NCBI GenBank assembly: GCA_964655355.1
Contig: CAZZMD010000068.1
Coordinates: forward strand, 1 to 15,224
Direction: 5' to 3'
DNA length: 15,224 bases
Source of the DNA: CALGDE01 sp964655355
GTDB lineage: Bacteria; Cyanobacteriota; Cyanobacteriia; CACIAM-69d
A program made the position numbers and the translations under genes. Shown here in pieces: positions 6,668 through 13,442 of this stretch. Numbering within the stretch: the first letter of the stretch is position 1; the number at the start of each line of letters is the position of its first letter. The notes under the pieces were generated by a model, which saw nothing but the letters and a program-made list of their open reading frames with translations, ran no database searches and had not been told where the DNA came from.

Positions 6668-6718
6668 ATCAATATCAATGTGCCATCAATATGTCTGCAT
6701 CAATGGGGCCCCATCAAT
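6668..6718. repeat. Five ATCAAT repeats with embedded palindrome upstream of ArsR-like gene
   Basis: ATCAAT (ATTGAT on the minus strand) begins at 6668, 6674, 6685, 6699 and 6713. A perfect 12-bp palindrome ATGGGGCCCCAT lies at 6703-6714 between the last two. The cluster sits 46-96 bp upstream of the minus-strand ArsR-like start at 6622. In minus sense it can supply a TTGATA -35-like box. It is a plausible promoter/operator region for autoregulation, but the motif is short and AT-rich. Confidence 0.4.
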
Positions 6719-6815
6719 TCTCGCAATTCTCCAGTCGAATCCCCACCAATAATTTCCTAACAAAGAGTCAGTAATAGCAATAAGCAGTCGATTTATCTTC
6801 CGGTCGGTTCTCCCT

Positions 6816-7745
6816 CTACAGGGTATTAGGATTAATTTCTGGGATTTTTTCCCAGGGGGGGAGGGCGATCGCTGCGGGATCCCCTAAGGCGGGCTCAGCA
6901 GGATTTGCTCCAGCGCGATCGCACGGTTGGGCAAAGGCGCAGTGACGACAGTGTTTGCTATTGGGAGCAACCTGAGGAAAAGGCGTTCCCCATTGGAGCC
7001 AGTCCTGTCGCCAAAGGGTGAGCTGATCAAGACACTGGGTGAGCCGGTCGTGAATGGCTTGATGCCACTGGGGATCGTAATCGAAGGTGATCACCGCGGG
7101 GGATTGGGATCCTTCGTCATCGGAGGGGGAGACCGCACGCACAAACCAGTAGGTCATCCTGAGCGATCGCTGTTCAGCCGGCTCGGGGCTGGTCTCTGAC
7201 AGCAGATAAAGATAAAGCTGGGTTTGCCAATCGTTTTTGAGGTCGGCGCGATCGCGAGGGCGAACAGCGGTTTTCCAATCAATAATCAGGGCGTGATCCG
7301 GCCCCAACATTAATAAGTCATAGATCGCCGTTAGCAGGTATGGCCCAATTTGGAGACTGCGCCGATGCTCACAGAGGGGGGCAGCCTTTCCCGCTGGTTC
7401 CGCCATTAGCGCCGGGAAGGCATCCTGAAGGGTGGCGAAACAGGCCGCCAATTCGCGATCGCCCTCTAGCCACGGCGTGATGGATAACCCCAATAAAAAT
7501 CGTTCGATAAGGCGATGAAACCGCTGCCCCCATTCCATCGATGCCTGGAGATCAGGAGACACGGGGAGCGATCGCTGCTCCAGAAATTGATATTGAAATT
7601 TGCGAGGGCAGATGGCCAGGGTATTGAGCTGTCCTTGACTGAGGGGCCAAGGCCCCGCCGTTGCATCGCCCGAATTTGGAGTCAGCATTTGAAGTCGGAA
7701 CTTGGAGCCAAAGAAGTCAAAAAAGAAGCCCCTGGCGATCGTCAT
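6816..7745 (-). CDS. RecB/Cas4-like PD-(D/E)XK nuclease with predicted 4Fe-4S cluster
   Basis: The 309-residue protein shows the motif order of the RecB-family/Cas4-like nuclease group: SQGQLNTLAICPRKFQYQFL with Cys46, GQRFHRLIE with His77, IYDLLM with Asp143, IIDWKTA with Asp156 and Lys158, and QLYLY with Gln175. The C-terminal cluster is Cys266, Cys269 and Cys275 (CRHCAFAQPC). Cys46 plus these three is the iron-staple arrangement of AddB and Cas4. The protein is predicted to be a metal-dependent DNA exonuclease, soluble, with no helicase domain and no Cas1/Cas2 or CRISPR nearby, so a stand-alone repair-type nuclease is the best call. ATG 7745 is the longest start. ATG 7688 (residue 20) is equally plausible because the first 19 residues lack family features and neither start has a Shine-Dalgarno. 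It follows the lipoprotein gene by 115 bp on the same strand. Confidence 0.87.
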   Translation of the reverse strand: MTIARGFFFDFFGSKFRLQMLTPNSGDATAGPWPLSQGQLNTLAICPRKFQYQFLEQRSLPVSPDLQASMEWGQRFHRLIERFLLGLSITPWLEGDRELAACFATLQDAFPALMAEPAGKAAPLCEHRRSLQIGPYLLTAIYDLLMLGPDHALIIDWKTAVRPRDRADLKNDWQTQLYLYLLSETSPEPAEQRSLRMTYWFVRAVSPSDDEGSQSPAVITFDYDPQWHQAIHDRLTQCLDQLTLWRQDWLQWGTPFPQVAPNSKHCRHCAFAQPCDRAGANPAEPALGDPAAIALPPWEKIPEINPNTL

Positions 7746-7860
7746 CGCACTGAGCGCGGATCGGACTTGAAGGGCAGCGGGCCAGCCAGGGCATTCCTTA
7801 AGGCAATCTCAAAATCAAAGCCTCAGAAAAACACCCCGGTATGACCCTCACCCTCCGGTC

Positions 7861-8343
7861 CTAGCCGGCATCGGGGGCAGTGCCACCGCAGTAGGTGTTG
7901 ACTTCCTTCACCAAGGTGTCCTCATCCTTCGCAGCCTGATCACCAATTTTGCTGGCTTCTTCCACATCCGCCTGCAATTGCTTGGCTTTCTCAACCCCTT
8001 CCGGATTGGGCTGAATATCGTTAAGGGAGGTCAAGGCTCCCCCCACTTTGCTGGCAGCGCCGCTCAAGTCTTCATAAATCTTAACGAAGCGATCACGGAA
8101 GCCCGTCAGGGTTTCATCGCTCAATTCAACGGCCTGAATTTCTTGAGACAGCCCCGTCAAATCAGTGGCAAGCTTGTCCATGGTGGCCGCGTCGGTGCCT
8201 TGGATATTTTGGCTAATTTCCTGACCTTGGTTGACCACCTCAATCAGTTTGTTGCACTGGGCTACTTTGCTTTCGCATCCGACCAGAGCGATCGCCATTA
8301 GAGCAGCGACAGAACCCGTGATCGACTTAACTCCCCAAACCAT
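7861..8343 (-). CDS. Small lipoprotein of unknown function
   Basis: The 160-residue protein starts MVWGVKSITG, followed by a hydrophobic stretch and a lipobox ALVG|C with the lipidated Cys at 23, so it is an exported lipoprotein. The mature 138 residues are mostly charged and helical, probably a helical bundle or coiled coil (for example GLSQEIQAVELSDETLTGFRD). Cys30 near the N-terminus and Cys152 near the C-terminus could form a disulfide. ATG 8343 is chosen over a longer frame reaching 8463: GGAGA seven bases upstream of 8343 is a good ribosome-binding site, and the start sits correctly before the signal sequence. It is divergent from the sugar-kinase gene. The family resembles small cyanobacterial conserved lipoproteins, but no function is recognised. 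Confidence 0.85.
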   Translation of the reverse strand: MVWGVKSITGSVAALMAIALVGCESKVAQCNKLIEVVNQGQEISQNIQGTDAATMDKLATDLTGLSQEIQAVELSDETLTGFRDRFVKIYEDLSGAASKVGGALTSLNDIQPNPEGVEKAKQLQADVEEASKIGDQAAKDEDTLVKEVNTYCGGTAPDAG

Positions 8344-8647
8344 TAGCGCGTCTCCAGTTGAAGGTGATGATGGACTGGCAATGCGGGATCGCTTGCCCAA
8401 CGGTCGCCCTAGGCGTCTCCGTAAGGTCAGCGCTGGTCCCGTCGCCGTTGTTTGCCAGTCCATCGTAGCCTCAGTCGTCTTCTAAAGCTCTGGGGAATTT
8501 AACTTTTTCGCCACGGCGGCGCAGCCATCAGGGGCAATCTCCCGTTAAGTCTTCCGTTATCAGACGAGTGATTTTCCCACCGCATCTTCTTTGCTACGGT
8601 CTTTGCTACGGTTCTGTTGGCCACCTTCTGCGGAGTTTGCGATCGCC
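8344..8647. other. Divergent intergenic region between lipoprotein and kinase genes
   Basis: These 304 bp separate two divergent starts. The left part holds the GGAGA ribosome-binding site of the lipoprotein gene (8351-8355). The right part holds a perfect 12-bp tandem repeat (8589-8612) and one HIP1 site just before the kinase ATG. Open frames here (an upstream extension of the lipoprotein frame and a plus-strand frame across its signal region) look like chance. No convincing sigma-70 promoter was found for either direction. Confidence 0.6.
8589..8612 (+). repeat. 12-bp perfect tandem repeat before the sugar-kinase gene
   Basis: CTTTGCTACGGT is repeated back to back at 8589-8600 and 8601-8612, ending 35 bp before the ATG at 8648. 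The first copy differs from CTTTGCATCGGT at 377-388, in the mscS leader, at only two adjacent bases. It may be a slippage duplication or a leader element. Confidence 0.6.
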
Positions 8648-9751
8648 ATGACTACTCAGCCCACCTTTGCGGATCAATTGCGGGATGCGAGTCCACGGCT
8701 CTTTTCCCTGCTGGATCAATTTCATCGGGGGCGGGTGCTGGTGGCGGGGGATCTCACCCTGGATGAATTTTTGACCGGGCGGGTGGAGCGGATTTCCCGG
8801 GAAGCGCCGGTGTTGATTATTCGCCACGAGGGTACCCGGCAAGTCCCGGGGGGCGGGGCGAATGCGATTTATAACCTGGCCATGTTGGGGGGACAGGTGC
8901 AGGCGGTGGGGCTGGTGGGGGATGATTCCCAAGGGGTGGCCCTGCGAACCATATTTGAAGCCAAGGGCATTGATGCGTCGGGAATTTTGGTGGAGGGCGA
9001 TCGCCCCACGGTGACGAAAACCCGCATTTCTGGCCATGCCCGCCAGTCCGTCGTCCAGCAAATTGTGCGGGTGGATCGCAAATCGGACCAGATGCCCACA
9101 GCGGCCATGGGCGATCGCCTGGCAGCCCATATCAAACAAGCCTTAGCGGATCCGGAATCGGTGGATGTGGTGGTGTGTTCGGACTATGGGGATGGGGTCT
9201 TTAGTGCGGGGGTTATTGAGGCGGCATTGTCAGGAGCTGCCCAGGGAACATCTGTGGTGGTGGATGCCCAAGACCAATTGCCCCGGTTCGCGGGTGCAAA
9301 TTGGTTTACCCCCAACTTGCCGGAGGCGGAGCAGGCGGTGGGCTATGGCATTCGGACGGAGACGGCCCTACGCCAGGCGGGACAAGATTTGCTGGATAAA
9401 ACCCAGGCCGATTTTATTTTGATTACCCGCGGCGATGAGGGGATGACCCTATTTGAGCGGGGATTCCAGGCAGAAGTACCCGAGGAGCAGCACGGCGATC
9501 GCATCCACCACATTCCGGCATTTAACCGCGCGGAAGTGTTTGACGTGACCGGAGCCGGAGATACGGTGGTGGCGGCGCTGACCTTGGCGATCGCCCAGGG
9601 GGCTAGCCCTTGGGAAGCGGCAGTGCTGGGCAATCTGGCGGCCAGTTTGGTGGTGCGCCATGTGGGAACGGCGACGACCTCCGTGACAGAAATGCGCAAG
9701 GCATTGGAGCGATTACTGCGGGCGGGCACCGTAACGGCGATCGCCCAGTAA
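8648..9751 (+). CDS. PfkB-family kinase, HldE N-domain (heptose-7-phosphate kinase) type
   Basis: The 367-residue protein matches the RfaE/HldE N-terminal kinase domain, which phosphorylates D-glycero-beta-D-manno-heptose 7-phosphate at C1 in ADP-heptose synthesis. Diagnostic segments are AGDLTLDEFLTGRVERISREAPV (about 33-55), the PGGGANAIYNLAMLGG sugar-binding motif (67-82), NWFTPNLPEAEQ (218-229) and the PfkB signature FDVTGAGDTVVAAL (298-311) with catalytic Asp305. The C-terminal nucleotidyltransferase domain of bifunctional HldE (about 470 residues) is absent, so this is an HldA-like kinase-only form; no gmhA, gmhB or hldD lies in the window. ATG 8648 is preferred to an upstream TTG at 8591, because the 19 extra residues overlap the tandem repeat and carry no family features. 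The family call is strong; heptose as substrate is probable but not proven. Confidence 0.87.
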   Translation: MTTQPTFADQLRDASPRLFSLLDQFHRGRVLVAGDLTLDEFLTGRVERISREAPVLIIRHEGTRQVPGGGANAIYNLAMLGGQVQAVGLVGDDSQGVALRTIFEAKGIDASGILVEGDRPTVTKTRISGHARQSVVQQIVRVDRKSDQMPTAAMGDRLAAHIKQALADPESVDVVVCSDYGDGVFSAGVIEAALSGAAQGTSVVVDAQDQLPRFAGANWFTPNLPEAEQAVGYGIRTETALRQAGQDLLDKTQADFILITRGDEGMTLFERGFQAEVPEEQHGDRIHHIPAFNRAEVFDVTGAGDTVVAALTLAIAQGASPWEAAVLGNLAASLVVRHVGTATTSVTEMRKALERLLRAGTVTAIAQ

Positions 9752-9787
9752 ATCGCGGGACCGGGGGATCTCAATCAGCATCCAAAA

Positions 9788-9828
9788 ATCCTGTCCCAGA
9801 AGTCGTGCAATAGTGGGACAAGCAGGAT
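9788..9828 (+). other. Imperfect hairpin in kinase to membrane-protein gap
   Basis: TGTCCC (9792-9797) pairs with GGGACA (9815-9820), and ATCC (9788-9791) with GGAT (9825-9828), leaving a four-base bulge and a 17-base loop. It lies 36 bp after the kinase stop. No T-run follows, so it could be a weak terminator or an RNA-stability element. The signal is modest. Confidence 0.3.
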
Positions 9829-9858
9829 CGGCGGTCCTATCCGCATCTTCTCCGCCCC

Positions 9859-10365
9859 ATGTCTATTCACATTGATCGCAATCGTCCCCGTCTATCCCTG
9901 GGGATCCTCTGGCTGACGTTTTACTCTGTCACCTGGAGCACGATCCATCGGGTAGATGATGTTGCCACGCTGCTGACGATCACGATCCTGGAGCTGGCGA
10001 TCGCCCTGGGGATTTCGGCCCTTTTCAGCGTGTCATTGCGATCGCGCCGTCCACTGACCACGCTCTTGCAAAATGATGTGCGCTCCTTTGCCACTGCCGT
10101 GGTTGGCGCTTTTGTCGGCGTGCTGCTGCTGGCATGGCTTGAGATCACCCTCACCGGGATCACCCTCGTCGTGGCCTCCTCCCTCGCCAAAGTAGAACTC
10201 CGCATCGCAGGTATTCGCACCTGGCGAGCATTTGCCCTCACCGGTGCTGTGTCCTGCATTGCCGTCCTCTGTGCCGCAGCCACCCGATGGGGCTGGTTAC
10301 AAGCCTCTATGCACCCCATAACCTTCACAACCGCTGCCCTAGGGGACCTCGGAGCCTGCTGCTGA
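9859..10365 (+). CDS. Hypothetical multi-pass membrane protein
   Basis: The 168-residue protein has about five hydrophobic segments: 12-27, 36-58, 76-94, 96-112 and 122-142. A basic loop (LRSRRPLTTLLQNDVRS, about 60-76) lies between the second and third, and a further short charged loop (KVELRIAGIRTWR, 111-123) before the last. It has no cleavable signal peptide and no recognisable catalytic motif or family. It starts at ATG 9859 without a visible Shine-Dalgarno and ends 43 bp before ruvB on the same strand, so the two may share a transcript. A role cannot be assigned. The high alanine, leucine and threonine content and regular codon use support a real gene. Confidence 0.75.
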   Translation: MSIHIDRNRPRLSLGILWLTFYSVTWSTIHRVDDVATLLTITILELAIALGISALFSVSLRSRRPLTTLLQNDVRSFATAVVGAFVGVLLLAWLEITLTGITLVVASSLAKVELRIAGIRTWRAFALTGAVSCIAVLCAAATRWGWLQASMHPITFTTAALGDLGACC

Positions 10366-10408
10366 GAGCCTGTCCCCTCCCCTGGCTTGCTATCGACCTA
10401 TTTCAACC

Positions 10409-11731
10409 ATGGCCATCATTTCCTCCAAGTCCGGCTCGCCCAGTCCTAAACCCCGAAAAACGGCTGATTCATCAAAGCCGTCAAAGCCGTCAAAGCAAGG
10501 TAAGCAAGGTAAGGCGGAAAAGAGCCCGTTGGAGCAAAACCCGCCCGCCCAGTCGATGCCGAAACGCCCCCCTTCAGAACCTTCGTTACTGGATCCCCAT
10601 GAAGGTATCAATGACGCTGATGACGCCACCACGACCGATCCCGTTGCCCCTGCACCTACCGGCAACGCCGAGGAGCAAATCCGCCCCCAAACCCTCGCCA
10701 CCTACATCGGTCAGCGGGAACTGAAGGAAGTCTTAGCGATCGCGATCCAAGCAGCCCAAGCCCGCCAAGAATCCCTCGATCACCTGCTGCTCTATGGCCC
10801 CCCCGGTCTCGGGAAAACGACCATGGCCCTAATCCTGGCCGCCGAAATGGGCACCACTTGCAAAATTACCACCGCCCCCGCCCTGGAACGCCCCCGAGAC
10901 ATCGCCGGCCTACTGGTCAACCTCCAACCAGGAGATTTACTGTTTATTGACGAAATCCACCGGCTGCCCCGGGTGACCGAAGAAATTCTCTATCCCGCCA
11001 TGGAGGATTTTCGCCTGGACATCACCATCGGCAAAGGGCAAGGAGCCCGGACGCGATCGCTCCCCCTCCCGCCCTTCACCCTCGTCGGCGCCACCACCCG
11101 CGCCGGAGCCCTCAGCTCCCCCCTCCGTGATCGCTTTGGCCTGGTCCAACGGCTGCGGTTCTACGACATCGACGAACTGTCCCAAATCGTCCTCCGCACC
11201 GCTGACATATTGAATACCCCCGTCACCCCTGAGGGATCGGTCGAAATTGCCCGGCGATCGCGCGGTACCCCCCGCATTGCCAACCGCCTGCTACGGCGGG
11301 TCCGGGACTACGCCGAAGTCAAACAGATCCCCACCATCGACGCCAACACCGCAGCGATCGCCCTGGAACTCTTCGACGTTGATCCCTGCGGGCTGGACTG
11401 GACCGATCGACGACTCCTACAAGTGGCGATCGAACAATTCAACGGCGGCCCCGTCGGCATCGAAGCCCTCGCCGCCGCCACCGGTGAAGACGTCCAAACC
11501 ATCGAAGAAGTGTATGAGCCCTACCTGATGCAAATCGGATACCTCCACCGGACCCCCCGCGGCCGGGTGGTCACCGCAGCAGCCTGGCACCACCTCGGCT
11601 ACACCCCCGCCGCCAACGTGCCAGGGATCAACGCCCCCAGCGATCCCGCCCCAAGCACCCAGCTCTCCTGCCTCGACACCCCAGACGCTGATGCCTCAGA
11701 CGCGGCGGACTCAACCGATCCCCAACCTTAA
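10409..11731 (+). CDS. ruvB: Holliday junction branch-migration ATPase RuvB with long terminal extensions
   Basis: RuvB is the AAA+ hexameric motor that, with RuvA, drives Holliday-junction branch migration in recombinational repair. Core motifs are RPQTLATYIGQ (92-101), Walker A GPPGLGKT (130-137), Walker B LLFIDEIH (177-184), sensor 1 GATTR (227-231), the SSPLRDRFG arginine-finger region (236-244) and GTPRIANRLLRRVRD (286-300). The C-terminal winged helix has GGPVGIEALAAATGED (346-361) and the PYLMQIGYLHRTPRGR end (371-386). At 440 residues it exceeds typical RuvB (about 330-360). Residues 1-88 are a Lys/Ser/Pro-rich tail with SKPSKPSKQGKQGK repeats, and about 40 residues at the C-terminus are Pro/Asp/Ala-rich. 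ATG 10409 lacks a clear Shine-Dalgarno, so a start further inside the extension cannot be excluded. Convergent with the pentapeptide-repeat gene. Confidence 0.96.
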   Translation: MAIISSKSGSPSPKPRKTADSSKPSKPSKQGKQGKAEKSPLEQNPPAQSMPKRPPSEPSLLDPHEGINDADDATTTDPVAPAPTGNAEEQIRPQTLATYIGQRELKEVLAIAIQAAQARQESLDHLLLYGPPGLGKTTMALILAAEMGTTCKITTAPALERPRDIAGLLVNLQPGDLLFIDEIHRLPRVTEEILYPAMEDFRLDITIGKGQGARTRSLPLPPFTLVGATTRAGALSSPLRDRFGLVQRLRFYDIDELSQIVLRTADILNTPVTPEGSVEIARRSRGTPRIANRLLRRVRDYAEVKQIPTIDANTAAIALELFDVDPCGLDWTDRRLLQVAIEQFNGGPVGIEALAAATGEDVQTIEEVYEPYLMQIGYLHRTPRGRVVTAAAWHHLGYTPAANVPGINAPSDPAPSTQLSCLDTPDADASDAADSTDPQP

Positions 11732-11759
11732 AATCGCCCTCAAGCCCCAGGCGATCGAC

Positions 11760-11831
11760 TCAAATCTTTCCTGCTCAGGCTTTCCTGCTCGGACTTTCTC
11801 GCTCAAACTTTTCCTACTCAAACTTTTTCCC
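11760..11831. repeat. Five degenerate 14-15-bp repeats spanning the pentapeptide gene's 3' end
   Basis: On the plus strand the units start at 11760, 11775, 11789, 11803 and 11818 and all follow TC(A/G)(A/G)-(N)CTTTYCY-type patterns, for example TCAAACTTTTCCTAC and TCAAACTTTTTCCC. The last unit encodes the C-terminal KKFE of the minus-strand pentapeptide-repeat protein, and the stop (11814-11816) lies inside the next. The rest fills the gap to the ruvB stop. On the minus strand the units are purine-rich. No good terminator hairpin is visible between the convergent genes. Confidence 0.6.
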
Positions 11832-12716
11832 ATCGGGCATCAATGCCCCTCGCAAATTGACCTGTCGCAAATTGGTCCGCAGCATCTCCGCATTAATCAA
11901 GACCACCCCCGACATATTCGCCCCGGACGCATTGGACCACTGAAGCTGAGCTTGAAACAGATTGGAATTACTCAAATTCGCCTGTCGCAGGGTCGACCAG
12001 CTTAAATTGGTTTCCCGCAGATTCGCCTTAGTCAAATTCGCCTTAGTCAAATCTGCCCCAACCAACTTCGCCCGTCGCAAATCACAGCTATCCAAATCCG
12101 CACTCAGCAAAGAAGCTCCGGATAAAAATGCATCCGTCAGGATTGCTCGAGTCAACTTCGCCTCACTTAGGTTTACCTTAGTTAGATTGGCTTTGGTCAA
12201 ATTAGACGACGCCAAATCGGCTCCCACCATTTTGGCCTGATGAAGCGTTGCCTCCCTCAGGGTTGCCCGCGTCAGCACCGCCTCGGTCAAATCCGCCTCG
12301 CTCAAATTTGCCTCAACCAGACTCGAATTTTCCAGATTAGCCTTCGTCAGCTTCGCCCCCCGCAATGATCCCCCGTCTAGCTTCACCTGCTGATCCAGTT
12401 TCGCGCGGGACAAATCCGCACCAATCAAATTAATTTCCAGACAGTGGGCACCGGTCAGGACCGCATCATCCAGCTTCGCCTCGCGGCAATTAACCCCCCG
12501 CAGATCAGCTCCCGTCAAATTAATTTGGCTAAGCTTTGCCTCACGTAAGTTTGCCAACCGAAGGTTAGTTCCCTCCAAATTGGCTTCTCGGAGATCGCAG
12601 CGCTGCAGGGAAATTTCACGGAGATTGAGTCCGCTCAAATCCGCTTGATAGAGGTTGACCTGATTAAAAATACGCTCTCCGGCGCCATAGCGTTCGACCA
12701 GCTCACTGACTTCCAT
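11814..12716 (-). CDS. Pentapeptide-repeat protein
   Basis: The 300-residue protein is built almost wholly of A(N/D)LXX pentapeptides, expected to fold as a right-handed quadrilateral beta-helix. The central Leu (sometimes Met or Cys) recurs every five residues from Leu22 to Leu107 (18 units) and, after a one-residue slip at 108-113 (DQQVKL), from Leu113 to Leu288 (36 units), about 54 repeats or 13-14 coils. An N-terminal cap (MEVSELVERYGAGERIFNQV) and a short MPDGKKFE end resemble other cyanobacterial members. No signal peptide is present, so it is likely cytoplasmic. Such proteins are abundant in cyanobacteria and mostly of unknown function; some outside this group mimic DNA and protect gyrase. 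The ATG at 12716 directly follows a TAA triplet with no strong ribosome-binding site. No HIP1 site falls within this gene. Confidence 0.95.
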   Translation of the reverse strand: MEVSELVERYGAGERIFNQVNLYQADLSGLNLREISLQRCDLREANLEGTNLRLANLREAKLSQINLTGADLRGVNCREAKLDDAVLTGAHCLEINLIGADLSRAKLDQQVKLDGGSLRGAKLTKANLENSSLVEANLSEADLTEAVLTRATLREATLHQAKMVGADLASSNLTKANLTKVNLSEAKLTRAILTDAFLSGASLLSADLDSCDLRRAKLVGADLTKANLTKANLRETNLSWSTLRQANLSNSNLFQAQLQWSNASGANMSGVVLINAEMLRTNLRQVNLRGALMPDGKKFE

Positions 12717-13442
12717 TTACGATGCCCCTATCGATTGCGAGTGCTTATCCAAACGAATGCTCTCTGGTGCCATTTGGTGTAGATGTTGCGACGGGTTGAC
12801 AGAGTCCCGTGGATGGCTGAAATCTTGACGGGCGGCTCGACGCCCCGGCTGTCCCCTCAGGTTGGCATAGGGTAATTCTCTTGGGGGTGTTTTGGGAGGC
12901 TTCTTAAGAATTGGCAACGAAGCAGACCGGGTCCGAGGCTAGTGTTGGGGGCGATCGCCCAACCGGCTCACCAGCTTTGGTCAACCCAATTGTAGGCCGA
13001 CGTTGACGGGAGAAGCCTGATTTTCCGACGGGTTGGGTCTTCGATGGAAACCCAGACGTTAAAAATTTTAAGAAATTTATTGGGCCGGGAGGCGGATGAT
13101 ACGGGCAACCCCGCACGGTGAGGGGCATAGGACTTGAAAATCCTGTGTCTTCCTGTATTGTCTAATACAGAATTAGCCAGGTAATCTTGGTGCAATTTTG
13201 GTGCGATATCGAGATCGATAACTTATAACAAGCAAAGGCCCATAAGCTGTCGAATTGAGACTAGCCCAGTTGGGTATCGGACCCCATTCACACCACCCCG
13301 GTCGTCTGGACTTTCAGACAAAGCCGCTAGGAATGGTAGGAAACTTTAATCGTTTGCATGGGTTGCATTTTGCCCAGGTGACCGAGTTGGGTTCTAACCT
13401 CTGGTTAATGTCACTGCAAGTTGAGGAGTGTTTTGTAGATCA
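12717..13442. other. Large gene-free region between pentapeptide gene and amt
   Basis: These 726 bp separate two divergent genes. Small open frames exist on both strands but begin at TTG or lack ribosome-binding sites, and their Pro/Arg/Ser-rich translations look like chance. The left part is the upstream region of the pentapeptide gene. Other contents are a hairpin around a HIP1 site (GTTGGG 12944-12949 with CCCAAC 12958-12963), an AT-rich dyad TTAAAAATTTTAA (13059-13071), a perfect NtcA box (13155-13168), and about 240 nt of predicted amt leader with a small hairpin (GTCTG 13304-13308 / CAGAC 13315-13319). Confidence 0.6.
13153..13170 (+). promoter_or_regulatory. NtcA binding box upstream of amt
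   Basis: GTATTGTCTAATAC (13155-13168) is an exact GTA-N8-TAC match to the consensus of NtcA, the cyanobacterial CRP-family global nitrogen regulator. It lies in a wider perfect dyad CTGTATTGTCTAATACAG (7-base arms). A TGCAAT at 13191-13196 lies 22 bp downstream, the usual NtcA to -10 distance, and differs from TAN3T at one base. Activation of amt under nitrogen limitation is the natural reading. The predicted transcript starts near 13203, leaving about 240 nt of leader. A weaker GTA-N8-TAA occurs at 13336-13349. Confidence 0.75.

Noticed and set aside
6703..6714. ATGGGGCCCCAT as a stand-alone terminator or attachment site
   Set aside because: It has no loop, no T-run and no flanking mobile element; it was kept only as part of the repeat cluster upstream of the ArsR-like gene.
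6816..7745. Reading the RecB-like nuclease as a CRISPR Cas4
   Set aside because: No repeats or other cas genes are present in the window, and the motif set is shared by many stand-alone RecB-family nucleases.
8344..8463. 40-residue upstream extension of the lipoprotein
   Set aside because: It would bury the signal peptide behind a basic Ser/Pro/Arg-rich segment, and the internal ATG at 8343 has a good ribosome-binding site.
9343..9774. 143-codon open frame antisense to the sugar-kinase gene
   Set aside because: It is opposite conserved kinase motifs, its translation is Ser/Ala/Arg-rich with no recognisable family, and it has no ribosome-binding site.
8580..9851. Shared 11-mer CCGCATCTTCT at 8580-8590 and 9841-9851, both upstream of genes
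   Set aside because: Many 11-mer matches are expected by chance within 15 kb, and there is no similarity beyond it.
12717..12917. 66-codon minus frame ending in TAA directly before the pentapeptide ATG
   Set aside because: It starts at TTG without a ribosome-binding site, and its Pro/Arg/Gln/His-rich translation looks random. The stop-start abutment is noted but probably chance.
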